This document shows positions 11,170 through 21,440 of a DNA stretch of 64,000 nt, piece by piece. The position numbers and the translations under genes are program-made. The DNA is from Alopecurus myosuroides. Lineage: Eukaryota > Streptophyta > Magnoliopsida > Poales > Poaceae. The notes under the pieces are model-generated. The model had not been told where the DNA came from. It did no database searches and worked only from the letters and a program-made list of their open reading frames with translations. The stretch spans positions 55,330,292-55,394,291 of the forward strand of contig CM054060.1 of NCBI GenBank assembly GCA_028641055.1, in the 5' to 3' direction. How positions within the stretch are numbered: position 1 is the stretch's first letter; each line of letters begins with the position of its first letter.

Positions 11170-12907
11170 GTTAACCGTGAAGAGGAGCCAAAACATAACC
11201 ATGAATGATGAAGTTGGCCCGGGGTCTAGAGCTCTAGGCTACTTAAACGACACGCCCGATCTTCTTCCTCACAACGACGAGACGACCCAGATGAGGAGGC
11301 CAACGAAAGACGCGGAAGCGCTTCCCAACGCTGTCCCGCCGCTCCGTCGCCGTGCCGCATGCTCCGCCGCTGCCCGTCACCGCCCCCGCTGTCCCTTGCG
11401 AGTTCCGCCGCGGTTGGCCCCTCCTCTCTCCACCGCTGAACTCTAGTATTCCGGCTGGACTACACTCCAATCGGGCCCTCCTCTCCATCGGTGACCGACT
11501 GCGACCGAGCAACTCCGGTTAGTGTACGTGTGTATAGTACGCGTTAGTTAATTAGTTATAACTAGTAGTGTTAGTGTACGTGTTAGTAGCGTGTTTGATA
11601 TATTTAGTAGTATTAGTTATATTTAGTAGTGTTAATTATATTAATTATTAGTGTTAATTAGTAGTACTATATATATAGCTAGTTACTTTAGTAGGTTTAG
11701 TAGTACTTTTATTTATATTTAGTAGCGTTCGTGTTCGTTAATTTTAGTAGTTATTGATTAGTGTCAGTTATATTTACTAGTCTTAGTATTATAGTAGTTT
11801 TAATTAGTAGTTATTAGTGTTAATTAGTATTAGCAGTTATTAGTTTAGTAGTGTTTGTAGTTAGTTATTTGGAATGATCGTTTCATAAAAATTGTGTATT
11901 TAGCCGTACCAAGAAGGCACTTCTGCCGCCAACTCCCGCCAGGTTGGCTACCTGTCCATTCGGGGGTATATAGGGTGCCCAAGGACTCCGGTCTAAGGGC
12001 GGACTGAATCTGAACTGAAATAGGGGGATAGGCTCTCGGGCGTCCTACGTTAAGGAAATGAACCGAACCATCCTTTAGTAGACTAAGTTTGAACGAGTCT
12101 CCATCTCCGCCTACATGTGAGAGTGGGAGTGGGACGTCTAGGTTTAGCTCAGAGGAAAGGAGTGAAAGCGTTGTCCCAAGGGGACAAGAGAACATCGTTT
12201 CTGAGCGGCTTCTACCTTTTTTATATGGAACGAACCGCTGCTAAGCATAAACAAACCTAGCAAACAACAACCCCAGGAAAAACCCATGTTTTATTTCCTT
12301 TTTGCGAGATCTTATCCTTCTTTTTCTTTAAAAGCAAAAAAGTTTATTAGTTTATTTTCTCGGCGATGATATCCCTGTTGGAGCAGAGAGGCGATGTCCG
12401 GGACTGGGCTTCGCCGGGCTGGCACTGGGAGGGGCTACCTTCTGGACGCGCAGCTTGGTGAGGAATCCGGGTGACGTCGTCGACCTGGATCTTCTTTGGT
12501 GGCGGTCGCGTGGGCCATGCTCGGCGCAGAGGGAGCCGGCCCCGAGGAGATGGTATGTCAGTGTATCAAGGATGAAGACAAGCAGGTCCATCGCTACGTG
12601 TACTTGCTCGATAGGGAGTATAGCAATATTTGGTCGATTATTTAGAGGGTTCCTTACCACGTGGGTCATGACTCTGTGAGAGTTCCTTATCCGTGGATGC
12701 GCAGCGCCCGCGACTCAGCACCCCGCGGCTTAGGACCCGGTCGAAGTTAATTAGCTTGAGAGGTTCATGCATGTATTAGTGATATTGTTTATGACGCATT
12801 ATGGTTAAATAAAAATGGACCTGATCTATGTAACTAGATATGTAGTGATACTTCTGCATGTTTGATCAATGTTGCTTTTGCAATTAAAGTGAGAATCTAG
12901 AATAGTT
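11170..12907. other. Intergenic stretch between two LINEs
   Basis: A GC-rich portion (11290-11510) with overlapping short frames on both strands, a low-complexity TTAGTAGT region (11520-11875), and moderately GC-rich sequence (11880-12680) with no frame that I recognise. I see no gene here that I could defend. Confidence 0.5.
11520..11875. repeat. Low-complexity TTAGTAGT-type region
   Basis: About 350 bases made almost only of degenerate GTTAGTAGT, ATTAGTAG and TAATTAG words, with very little C. No fixed period is visible. It may be an old minisatellite or a slippage-expanded intergenic stretch. Confidence 0.75.
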
Positions 12908-14636
12908 ACTCTATCGCCCCCGACAGCCTCAGGCACCCCATCGACCAGAGTCTTCCGTGCCATGTCTTGCAGTACGCTGATGACATCCTTATTATCTGTA
13001 GAGCGAACGTCCCATCTTCCCATGTTCTCAGAAAAAAAAAATCGATGACTTCAGTTCGGCTACCGGACTGGCAATCAACTTGCGCAAGTCATGGTTTGTC
13101 CATGTGAATGTCGCGGGGCCTGTCGCCCAAGCAATTGCTTCCATCCTCGGGTGCAAGATCTCGACCTTCCCTAAGCCCTACCTTGGACCCCCCCCCTTCC
13201 CAAACCAAACTCCCTGCGTCTGCCTTCTCCTCTCTCATCTCCTCCTTTGACCGAAAGTTGTCCGACTGGAGTGCGATGCTCCTTTCCTCAAGTGGGCGTT
13301 TGGTTTTGCGTAATGCAATTTTGAACAACCTTGCTACTTATTTAATGTGTTCTTTTCTTTTTTCCCGTGTGTGATTGAGGAAATTGATAAGAGGCATAGT
13401 TCTTTCTTTTGGACGGGCAAGGACTCATGCTCCGGGGCTTGCTGTCCGATGGCTTGGGAAAAGGTTTGTTTGTCTAAGCAGGTGGGCGGCTTTGGGATGC
13501 GGGACCTTCAGAGGCAGAACATGGTCCTCCTCATGAACTTCGTGCATAAGCTCCACAACAGGAAAGAGTTGCCCTGGAAAAGCTGGTTCCTACGCCACTA
13601 TAACCGTGATCTTGGTGACGTCTCTCCTTCGCCTTCCTTTATCGAAAAAATTCTCCACCTCGGCCTCCACACATACCGCACCATCTCCTCTTGCTCTATC
13701 CAGGATGGAGCCCATACGTCCTTCTGGCGTGACCGCTGGCACGTCGGCGGTCTCCTCTCCACTAAGTACCCCCGCCATATTCTCACACTGCCTCCGCCGT
13801 AATCTTTCTGTTGTCGTCGCTTGCGCTGGCCACCTTACATTCCGCCCCCACCTTTCCGCCGCTGCAACAACAGAACTCCCCCTCGTCCTTACCATCATCT
13901 CCACACCGTCCTGACCCACGGGGAAGACTGCCGCTGCCTCGCATGCGGTACCCTCCCTACATTCAGTTTGCGCTCGGTACACTTGATTTGTCGGCCCTCT
14001 CTTGCTGGTCCTCCTTGCTCCCCGTGAAGATCAAAATCTTCTGTCTTCTCGCGGATACGGACCACCTCAGCTCCCACAGCAACCTCCACTACGAGGATTG
14101 TGCTCCTACTCCGTTCTGCGTCTCCTGCAGGGCTATGTAAACCTATCGCCACCTTATGTTCGAGTGCGCCACAGCGTCCGAAACCTTGTGTCGGGTCGGT
14201 TGTTGCACGCAGCCTTGCGCCTGCATATGGGACATACCCCCCCCCTCAGTGATCGCGACAAGGCTTGGCTGATGTGCTCGGCGGCTGTCCTTTGGTAGCT
14301 GCGGAAATCAAGAAACGACTGTGTCTTCAATGGTGCTTCTCCGTCCGCCTCCCGGGTCCTCCAGCGTGCAGGCGACGACATCACTCTATGGAGCCACCGT
14401 GCACCTGATTCACTACGCACCTGTCTCGACGCTCTTTGTAGTTTGATTTTGCATGCTTGATGTAACCTCGTCCCTCTTCACCCCTCCTTTCTACATTTTG
14501 TAATCTGACATCCCTACCCCCCTTTGCTGTTGTAACACTAGGTCAGGCCGCCTCGAAATCCTTTCGAGTTTAATAAAAATCGGTGGGGAAAAATCCCCCC
14601 CCCCCTCCCCCGCGCTATTCTCGAAAAAACATCTTA
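12908..14636 (+). mobile_element. 5'-truncated L1-type LINE (same family as 4055-11155)
   Basis: It begins shortly before the RT catalytic motif (LQYADD at about 12969-12986) and keeps the downstream RT, the connection region (SFFWTGKDSCSG, about 13400) and the C-terminal part. Its 3' end has the same signature as the larger LINE: a GGGGAAAAATCCCCC hairpin, then CTATTCTCGAAAAAA. Stops and shifts occur throughout (for example TAG at about 14296, where the other copy's family has a glutamine). Truncation at the 5' end is the usual result of incomplete target-primed reverse transcription. No clear target duplication was found, so the left border is approximate. Confidence 0.85.
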
Positions 14637-14744
14637 CATACATAATTAATGCTTGCCATGTGTAGTCGTGTGAATTAAGGCAATGCTTATCCATGGCTAA
14701 TGGCTTAACCAGCAATTAAAGACTTCCTCAAGTTTGTCATAGAG

Positions 14745-14757
14745 TGGCTAAATAAAT
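14745..14757 (+). promoter_or_regulatory. Possible TATA box of the TPD1-like gene
   Basis: CTAAATAAATAG about 90-100 bases upstream of the ATG at 14845. Position fits a plant core promoter; the motif is weak, so this is tentative. Confidence 0.35.
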
Positions 14758-14844
14758 AGTGACCAAACTGCAGCATATGTGAAGCAAAACAGGAAAATAA
14801 TCAGTATAACATAGAGCAACTCTGCACACATACTAGGGGCAAGC

Positions 14845-15408
14845 ATGGAGGGCAGGCTCGTAGCTATCCTCACGGCTTGCTTGCTTCTTTCGTTTAGCTA
14901 CAGAGGTATGCGTATATCTATACTGCTTTTGCACACAGAGCTTACAACAGTTGCTCTGCATGCATTGATGTTCTTGATAATTCTATCCATTCTATATGTA
15001 TGCACAAGAATGATGTTGTTTCTATACGCCAAAACAAACAGCAGGAACTAACAGCGGGATACTGCAGGCGATGCAGAACATTGCTCGGTGTCAGGTCTCG
15101 CCGTCACCCAGACGGCCATGCCAAGGAAGGATGGAGGGTACCGACAGTACAAGGTGACGGTGGTGAACAAGTGCATCTGCTCCCAGCTCAACGTGAAGCT
15201 AGTGTGCACGGGGTTCGACCCTTCCGTCAGAATCGACCCGGCCGGCATGATCACGTCTGGTGGCGACAAGGCGTTCTGCACCCTCAACGGCGGCCGGCCT
15301 CTCCGTAAAGATGCCACAGTCACGTTCAGCTACGCGTGGAGCACACAAATCAGTTTCAAGCCCTTCGGGTCAACCATCGCCTGCTCCGCAGAGCCTTTGC
15401 CTGCTTAG
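14845..15408 (+). CDS. TPD1-like small secreted cysteine-rich protein (two exons)
   Basis: Exons 14845-14905 and 15068-15408, joined at CAGAG|GTATGCG and CTGCAG|GC. The 61 + 341 bases give 134 codons including the stop, with no internal stop. Residues 1-20 form a signal peptide (VAILTACLLLSFSY core). The mature part starts near the first cysteine and contains GLAVTQT, KVTVVNKCICSQLNVKLVC, GFDPS..IDP, GGDKAFCTLNGGRPL and VTFSYAW. That is the spacing of the plant TPD1/At1g05835-like family, with six cysteines in the mature part. TPD1 of Arabidopsis is a secreted ligand of the EMS1 receptor kinase in anther development; most grass homologues have unknown roles. It is the only host gene in the window that looks intact. 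A possible polyadenylation signal (AAATAAA) lies near 15448. Confidence 0.85.
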
Positions 15409-15929
15409 GAAATAGACCATCCGCAAGAAAAAAAGAACGAGGCCTAGAAAATAAACAGAGCTAAGACTTTACTTGTCTTTGCGTGTCTAAATTCTCATTT
15501 GTTGAAACAAGGATATGTCAGGCGTTACAATTTTTGGTAACAACCATGGTCAAGCCCAGATCATCAGATTGGAGGAATTAACATTAAATCGACGTGAACA
15601 AACTGAACTAGGAAAACAAAATTGTTGTGCTTCGTTCAATGTATTCCATGACAATGAAGGTCTACAAAACCCACCGGAACGTACATCTCGCACGTAAGGT
15701 GTTGATAGTCGTTTCAGTTTCCTGTAAAACCACCTATCTAGAACCGCTCGCGCCACGCCACATATTCGCCAAGGGATCGAGGTTAATGCTTAATCATCAA
15801 ACTGAAGGATCGAAAACATAACCAGCTGGAACAGGAATCAACAAGTAAAACCCGAGGGGGCACACGATGTAATGATATTTTCAATAGCAATAGCAGAGAG
15901 TCCACATACATATAAGCTGCATACTTAAC
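15409..15929. other. Downstream flank of the TPD1-like gene
   Basis: Contains the gene's likely 3' untranslated region (to about 15500) and then sequence without recognisable coding content or repeats. Confidence 0.45.
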
Positions 15930-16178
15930 TTTTTTTTTTTTGCATTTTGATGTATTGATAGAAAACAGAGTTAAATAATCCAATAATGGACCAACACCAT
16001 GCCATACAACTCAACCGAAACTTAAACTAGAGGAGAAGCTGGCGGAGGCCTTGAGCTCCCGCACTCGCCCACTCATGCGCCTTGGCCATGATCGTGTCGA
16101 GTAGGGAGGTCACAGAGGGGCTCAAGTTGTCGAAGATCGCCGTGTTTCTGTGCTTCCAGATCCACCATGCCATGGCGC
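15930..16178 (-). mobile_element. LINE 3' tail fragment (different family)
   Basis: On the minus strand a short frame reads MAWWIWKHRNTAIFDN, then SLLDTIMAKAHEWASAGA, and stops at 16027. It is followed by a 3' leader and a run of 12 A at 15941-15930. The WxWKxRN motif is typical of the last part of ORF2 of plant LINEs. Only about 50 codons remain, so this is a heavily 5'-truncated insertion. Its inner edge meets the ~103-bp tandem repeat. Confidence 0.7.
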
Positions 16179-16284
16179 ACATAACTTGGGTGTGCCACGG
16201 GTATAGGAGTTAGGTGTGACGCAGGTAACATCTCGTGCACCACAACTATTCTTGTAGGTGGTGGAAGCATAGCCACGACTATTC
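16172..16284 (+). repeat. ~103-bp tandem repeat, left part
   Basis: One full unit (ATGGCGCACATAACTTGGGT ... GGTGGTGGAAGCATAGCC) and the beginning of the next, interrupted at 16288 by the Harbinger element. The array resumes at 18391. Confidence 0.8.
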
Positions 16285-16642
16285 TTAGGCTGGTGCCAGT
16301 GCATCACTCCTTCTAACGGGCTATAGCCCTGCCACGTCAGCTTTTTCCCTCACTGTCACCCCACTCTCACGCCACCCTCACGGCACGGTGCCAGTGCACG
16401 GGCTATAGCCCTCACTCTCACTTCTCTCTCTGCCGCATCAGCTTTTCTCTCTCCTCCACGTCAACATATATTTTTGAGACGAAAACATTCAAATTAATGC
16501 AAGGAAATTATTTTATTCAACTAAAATTGTTACCGATTACATAATAATTAATAAAATTGCATAATAAATTGTAAAAATTGCATAAAAAATAAAAATTCTA
16601 ATCCTCCTCCTCCTCCTCCTCGTCATCATCTTCCAGCCCTAA

Positions 16643-17905
16643 CTATTTTTGCACTATCTGGATGGCCTTCGCATGTTTGCGCTTTTCTGCTTCGTTCATG
16701 TCGGCGGTTGATCGGTCTTGCAATTTGTTATATTGCTTCAGTAGCTTAGCTTTCACTAAACCAGTCCACATGTTCTTCATCCCGAAGGTTGCACTTGCTG
16801 CCTCACTGTTTGATGAGGATTCCTTCCCCTTCTTCTTTCCCTTTCCCTTATCCCTGCGAAACGCGGCCTTGGCCCTATCGCGGCCCATTGGACGCTGCTC
16901 CTCCTCCGTCGCCTCGCTAGAGCTGTACTCACCAGAAACCCCCAGACGGGTTCTCTTGGAACTGGAATCAGTCCCACTACCAGGACCATCTTGTCCTTTC
17001 CACTTCGCTTCATTGCGAACAGCTTCCCACCACTTGAAGCGTTTGAAAGGCTGAGTCACTCTACTATCATTTGCGTACCTCGCCTGTGCCGCCTCCATGA
17101 CCATTGCATCGTCTGCTTCACTCTGACGTACCGCTTCTTCTTGGATGTTGTATGCATTGAACAAGGACATCCCACGGTTGTAGACGTTCCAATGATCCTT
17201 CATTTGCTTTCCGGTCCGAGGCGAGCGGGATCGGAGGTAGAGTTGAAGGTCGCAGCTATCTGACCCCAAAAACTTTTTCCGGTCTTGCAATTACCGGCGC
17301 GAGAGTCCTTGGAGTGAAAAACCCAAGCATGAACCTACCACGAAATAGATATTGTTTTAGTGAAAAATCCAAGCAAAAACCAACTCCGAAATAAATATGT
17401 GACGGGTAAGAAAAGTACCAGTTTTTCTCGTCCGCAGATTTCCACTCGAGCCTCTTTGGACGCTTTGGTACCATTGTTTTCGCGGCATCAGACCCATCTC
17501 TTGGAGCACTGGCTTCTGGAGGTGGTGGGGGGTACGACGGAGGTGGAGCGTATGAACCGTATGGATACGGAGGTGGAGCGTACGAACCGTACGGAGGTGG
17601 TGGGTACTGAGGTAGGGTCCCACTCCCGCTACCTGTAGGTGGAGCATGTGGAGGTGGTGGGGGGTATGCATATGGAGGAGTAGGGTATGAACCATATGCA
17701 CCCGGAGGTGGACCATACGGACCCGGAGCTAGACCATATGGCCCCGGAGGTGGTGTGTTGGATTGTATAACACTCGGGGATGCGGCGAAGAACCGGCATT
17801 GGAGCGACGATGTGTGGGAGAGACATCTTCTATGTGAGAAGGTTGTGACCCGTCGGACTGCAAGAGCTCCGTGTACGAGGTCATATCTGGAGTCCAACCC
17901 GACAT
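16643..17905 (-). pseudogene. Harbinger ORF1 (Myb/SANT-like DNA-binding protein), broken
   Basis: From ATG 17905 (MSGWTPDMTSYTELLQSDGS) the frame must shift to reach a Pro/Tyr/Gly-rich region (PPPYGSYAPP units, about 17500-17760). Then come a WKSADEKNW segment and probably an intron. After that a SANT-type end (GKSFWGQIAATFNSTSDPAR) shifts by one base at about 17215-17235 into RTGKQMKDHWNVYNRGMSLF. The C-terminal part is a charged linker and a helix (KAKLLKQYNKLQDRS) ending at 16643. In PIF/Harbinger elements this protein helps the transposase reach the terminal repeats. At least two frameshifts make it non-functional. Confidence 0.75.
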
Positions 17906-18050
17906 GGCGGAGATGGTTTGAGAGAAGAGGGAAAGAAAGATGATGAAATGGTGTGAAGAGAGTGAAGGGATATGAGGGGGTATTTATAGGAGTGGAGATG
18001 AAAATTTGGTGTTTTTTTTTGCCTTTTTTCCAGCCAGCAACGGCTCCCCC

Positions 18051-18103
18051 CAACGGCTAGCTGATGTGGACCAATCGGGGGCCGCCACGTCAGCTAGCCG
18101 TTG
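18051..18103. repeat. Strong inverted repeat in the Harbinger element
   Basis: CAACGGCTAGCTGATGTGG at 18051-18069 pairs with 18085-18103 over 19 bases with one mismatch, leaving a 15-base loop. It lies in the GC-rich end of the element. Confidence 0.75.
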
Positions 18104-18390
18104 CCCCCAACGGCTATCCCAACGGCTCCCCCGCGCTCCCGCGCTCTCGCCCCCCCTCTCGCCCGGGCGCGCCAGCGCGTCGCCCGGCTACCGCCCCCCT
18201 CTCGCCCCGCGTCCTCTCTATCGCCCCGCCAACGCGGGCGATAGCGGCCGCTATCGCCTCCTCTCGCCAGGCGAGCCAGCTGTCGCCCGCCTCGCCCCTA
18301 CCGCCCCCTTCTCGCCCGCCTGTCGCCCGCCGGGGGGCGGTACCGCCCCGGCTACCGCCCCGGCTACCGCCCCCACTGGCACCAGCCTTA

Positions 18391-18590
18391 TAGGTGGTGG
18401 CAGCATAGCCATGGCGCATATAACTGGGGCGCGCCACAGGTATGGGAGTTAGGCGTGGCGCACGTAACTTCTCGTGCACCACAACTATTCTTGTAGGTGG
18501 TGGAAGCATATCCATGGCGCACATAACTTGGGTGTTCCTCGGGTACGGGAGTTAGGTGTGGCACACTTAACTTCTTGTCCGCAGCCACCT
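18391..18590 (+). repeat. ~103-bp tandem repeat, right part
   Basis: Continuation of the array of 16172-16284, with the ATGGCGC word at 18411 and 18514. Units contain GTGGCGCAC/GTGCGCCAC-like words, as do bases 18719-18880. Such words occur in subterminal repeats of some grass CACTA elements, which is a possible but unproved origin. Confidence 0.75.
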
Positions 18591-19825
18591 CCGGCCGCCC
18601 TCCATCACCACAACTCCGATGATGACGGTCTCCTTAATGGCAAGGAGCTCGCCGGCAAGGTCACGTCCTCACGCCATGACTATTTTTCCCGATTTTTTGA
18701 AACTTTGAAAATATACCCGCGGTGCACCAAAAAAAAAAGGCGTGGTGCACGGGCGGGGTGTGCCACGGCTTAGTGTTAGCGGTATCGCACGGGCTTGGTG
18801 CGCCACGGCTAGTTTTTAGGCGTGGCGTGATAGGCGCGGTGCACTGTGGTGCACCACGCATAGCACATTTTTGTGCGCCAGGTATTAGCATTTCCCTAGG
18901 TGTGAGGCTAGGGTTTGGCCAGCTGGATAAATATACCAGGGGAGGGGCTCCTCGGGTGGAGCACCTGCCAGTACGCCATGAATGTGTAAAACTGACCAGC
19001 GGCATCGCTCGGTTTCTCTCTGGGTCGTCCTTGCCAACCCGATGTGACGGACGCATTCACGCGGCCCTAATTGGCTTGGCTCGTGTCGTCCAAGCAGGTT
19101 TTCAGCATTATAGGATTTCTAGTTTTTAGGGCATCTATACTCCAATTTATCTTCTACAAGATTTCATTGTCCCCATATGTCGTCTTCTACCTCTAATCTA
19201 TCCTCCAAAGACCCTTCATGGGAATGAAATTACCAAAGACCTAGAAGTTCCCCTACGCGGGACACCTCTAATCACTCGGATCGGGAAAAAATTGTTCCCA
19301 CCAAGCTGATCCTCCCGTCCACCCGCCCACCATCTCCCGAGGGTGCATGGACGACAACTCAAAAGGGGGAAATGGAGGACACCAGTAAAGTTCACGCTCT
19401 TTGTTGTTCTTCGTCATTGTCTATGGTGGCGTGACTACAAGATCGCGAGAGGGAAAAGGCTCTACGCGTCATAAATAATCAAGAGAATAATTTTATTACA
19501 GGACACACCTAGAGCTCAGTAGGGTGATGTCGCCTATTATAAATTGTATCTTACTTGGAACTCATGTGCAGCTCTCAGGCGCCAACACAAATCATGATTT
19601 AAATCAATTGGTCTACGTATTGTTTTTCTCGGTGCAACCCATGTGTAACCGAAATCGCGACTCATGAGTAGATCACATGGTAGCATGAATCACGTTGAAA
19701 TCCAATGATTTGGGACTCGACTCGGATTTAATTAGTTCTTAGTCGATTGAGTATTAACAAACCATATATTTCGTTGTTTTTGCTAGGCCACAGAGCTACG
19801 GGTTTGTATGTCTACGAGCCACTGT
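18591..19825. other. Unassigned repetitive-looking stretch
   Basis: 18719-18880 is built of GGTGCACCA, GTGCGCCACGGCT and GGCGTGG words in both orientations, like the end of a foldback or CACTA element. 19130-19825 shows no coding frame or repeat that I can name. Confidence 0.4.
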
Positions 19826-20162
19826 CACAATGTTTAATTCCAGATAAGACCGAACCACTCTCACAATGTTCAATTCCAGATAAAAAAGACCTCAACTCCC
19901 TTATGGCCTTCATCATTGAAGACGTGGTAAAAAATATCCTCCGGTGATTCCCTAAGCAGATGGTCTAATTTTCTTGAGAAGATTCCCTTAAAGTCAACAT
20001 TCACAATGTATATAGGTTTTCCATAATAGCACCTCCCTTGTAATCATCCTTATGGTCAATATTGTGGATGCCGTTCTTTACCCATTTTTCCTTATTACAT
20101 AGCCCAACAGACACTAAGATGAGATAAGCTCTCACGCATGCATACTTCAAACCCGGCCTTAC
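19826..20162 (+). repeat. Direct repeat, copy 2 (about 335 bp)
   Basis: Same orientation as 3683-4020 and similar over the full length. An internal sub-repeat (TCACAATGTTYAATTCCAGATA) occurs twice in this copy. Homology ends at about CCGGCCTTAC; the two copies have unrelated sequence beyond that point. Confidence 0.85.
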
Positions 20163-21440
20163 TTCAGCCATGACCAGCGGTCCTCGACAGGCGCTATGAC
20201 GTGGGCCTCGCCAGTCTCCGGCTTCGTATCCGTTACAGCCTCGACCTCGGCCTCGAGAGGCTTGAGCGCGGCTCCCGCATCTCCTACCGTGCTGGGGGCT
20301 GGCGAGACAACCGTGACACTCTCCTCGGGCGTCGTCGGGTGACGGGGACAGGGCGCCCCGAGTTCTACAGAGGCATCACTCATGAAGACAGTCGGCGGCG
20401 CTGCCGCGTGCATGACGAAGGGAACACAGACTCGCTGCCGCTGCCCCGCGGATTCGTTAACGACCTGATCGCTGTCAAGCAAGTAAAATTCGTCAATATA
20501 CCGCAAAGTCGTGGATGAAGAAGAAGACTCGCGGCAGGGATTCTCACCTCCCAGTGAAGCGCCACACTCTAGGCCGGCTCCCACGAAAAGAAGATCCCGC
20601 GGTCAGGGATCCTTCAGCATTGGCGCCACCAAAGGACGACGGGGCGTCGCCGGGCCAAGCGACACTCATCCAATGTCTCGTCTCGGTATTCGCCGTCGCC
20701 TAGCCTCGGTCGGCGCGAGGGGGGACGTTGGAGTCGTCGCCGTCCTCGCTCCTCTCCTCATCCGAGGACACCGCCACCGTACGGCATCCTGGCTGGAGGA
20801 GGGGCTTTCGACGCTCTCCTCCATGCAGTCCTGCGCATAGGGGTTGTTCGCGCGTGACTCGTTCCTTTGGCCAAGGGACCCCATCGGTCTAAGAGTGGCA
20901 TCACGGCCACTATCGCCTCCCTCTCTCCCACCGAAAGGACGTAGAGGGGGGACACGTCGGTAAGGAACCTTGATGGAAAATCATCGTCAAGCATCAGCCG
21001 AGGCGCGCTCTTGAAGATCTCAACACGGAGGAAGCCCGTAGAGCCGCGTCGCATCGCCGACACCGGAGTACATCCATGAGCTCCTCTCATGCCGCTGCGC
21101 GGGGGAGGAGGGGCGAGGCACTGCTCGACAAACTTAGTCCCAAGGATGGCGAGGGTGAGACCCCCATTGTATAGCGTGTTCAGACACTCAAACATAAGTC
21201 TCATGTTCGTGCCTGCGAGCTCCTCCTTCCCCTCGAGAAGTCGCAGACCTTGTCGGTGTCAAAGTACAGCCACCTCGTGCGGAAACTCGAAGCCTCATGC
21301 GGGATGTCCATCTGTGGGAACACCGCCCCCAGAGCAGTCCCGACACAGAAGGAGAGGTCGCCAACGCCGGGCTCCTGGGTGTCCGCCCATAGCTCAAAGA
21401 ATGCGAATGCGGAGAGGATAAGAACGGAGTTGGGATGAAG
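20159..21440 (-). pseudogene. Tat-type antisense protein (PF04195-like) remnant
   Basis: Reading down from 21440, several frames give HPNSVLILSAFAFF, SSFRTRWLYFD, CLNTLYNGGLTLAILGTKFV, WMYSGVGDATRL and, further on, a Pro/Glu-rich tail ending at 20159. These blocks follow the order of the 'putative gypsy type transposon' domain (PNS..L..F, RW.Y, GLT, W.Y.G..D.TRL), also present on the minus strand at 48272-51235. The frame is broken many times and the N-terminal part is replaced at about 21440 by an LTR-like segment. I read it as a decayed third copy of the antisense gene of a Tat element whose other parts are gone. Confidence 0.55.

Larger units (their letters stand above)
16288..18387 (-). 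mobile_element. Non-autonomous PIF/Harbinger element
   Basis: A 2100-bp element with perfect 14-bp terminal inverted repeats (GGCTGGTGCCAGTG / CACTGGCACCAGCC) and a TTA target duplication at 16285-16287 and 18388-18390. That is the signature of the PIF/Harbinger superfamily. Removing the element and one TTA restores the interrupted tandem repeat almost perfectly. Inside there is only the Myb/SANT-type ORF1 on the minus strand, in broken form; no DDE transposase was found, so mobility would depend on a helper. A GC-rich stretch at 18020-18387 contains a strong hairpin. Confidence 0.9.

Noticed and set aside
12352..12679. Minus-strand frame of 105 codons
   Set aside because: No recognisable motif, both strands open, mixed composition; not defensible as a gene.
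18006..18524. Pro/Arg-rich frames on both strands in the GC-rich end of the Harbinger element
   Set aside because: Composition-driven; open in several frames at once and without family motifs.
18391..18590. Regular repeats with spacers, CRISPR-like at first sight
   Set aside because: The whole ~103-bp unit is repeated, with no unique spacers, and the sequence is a plant nuclear genome.
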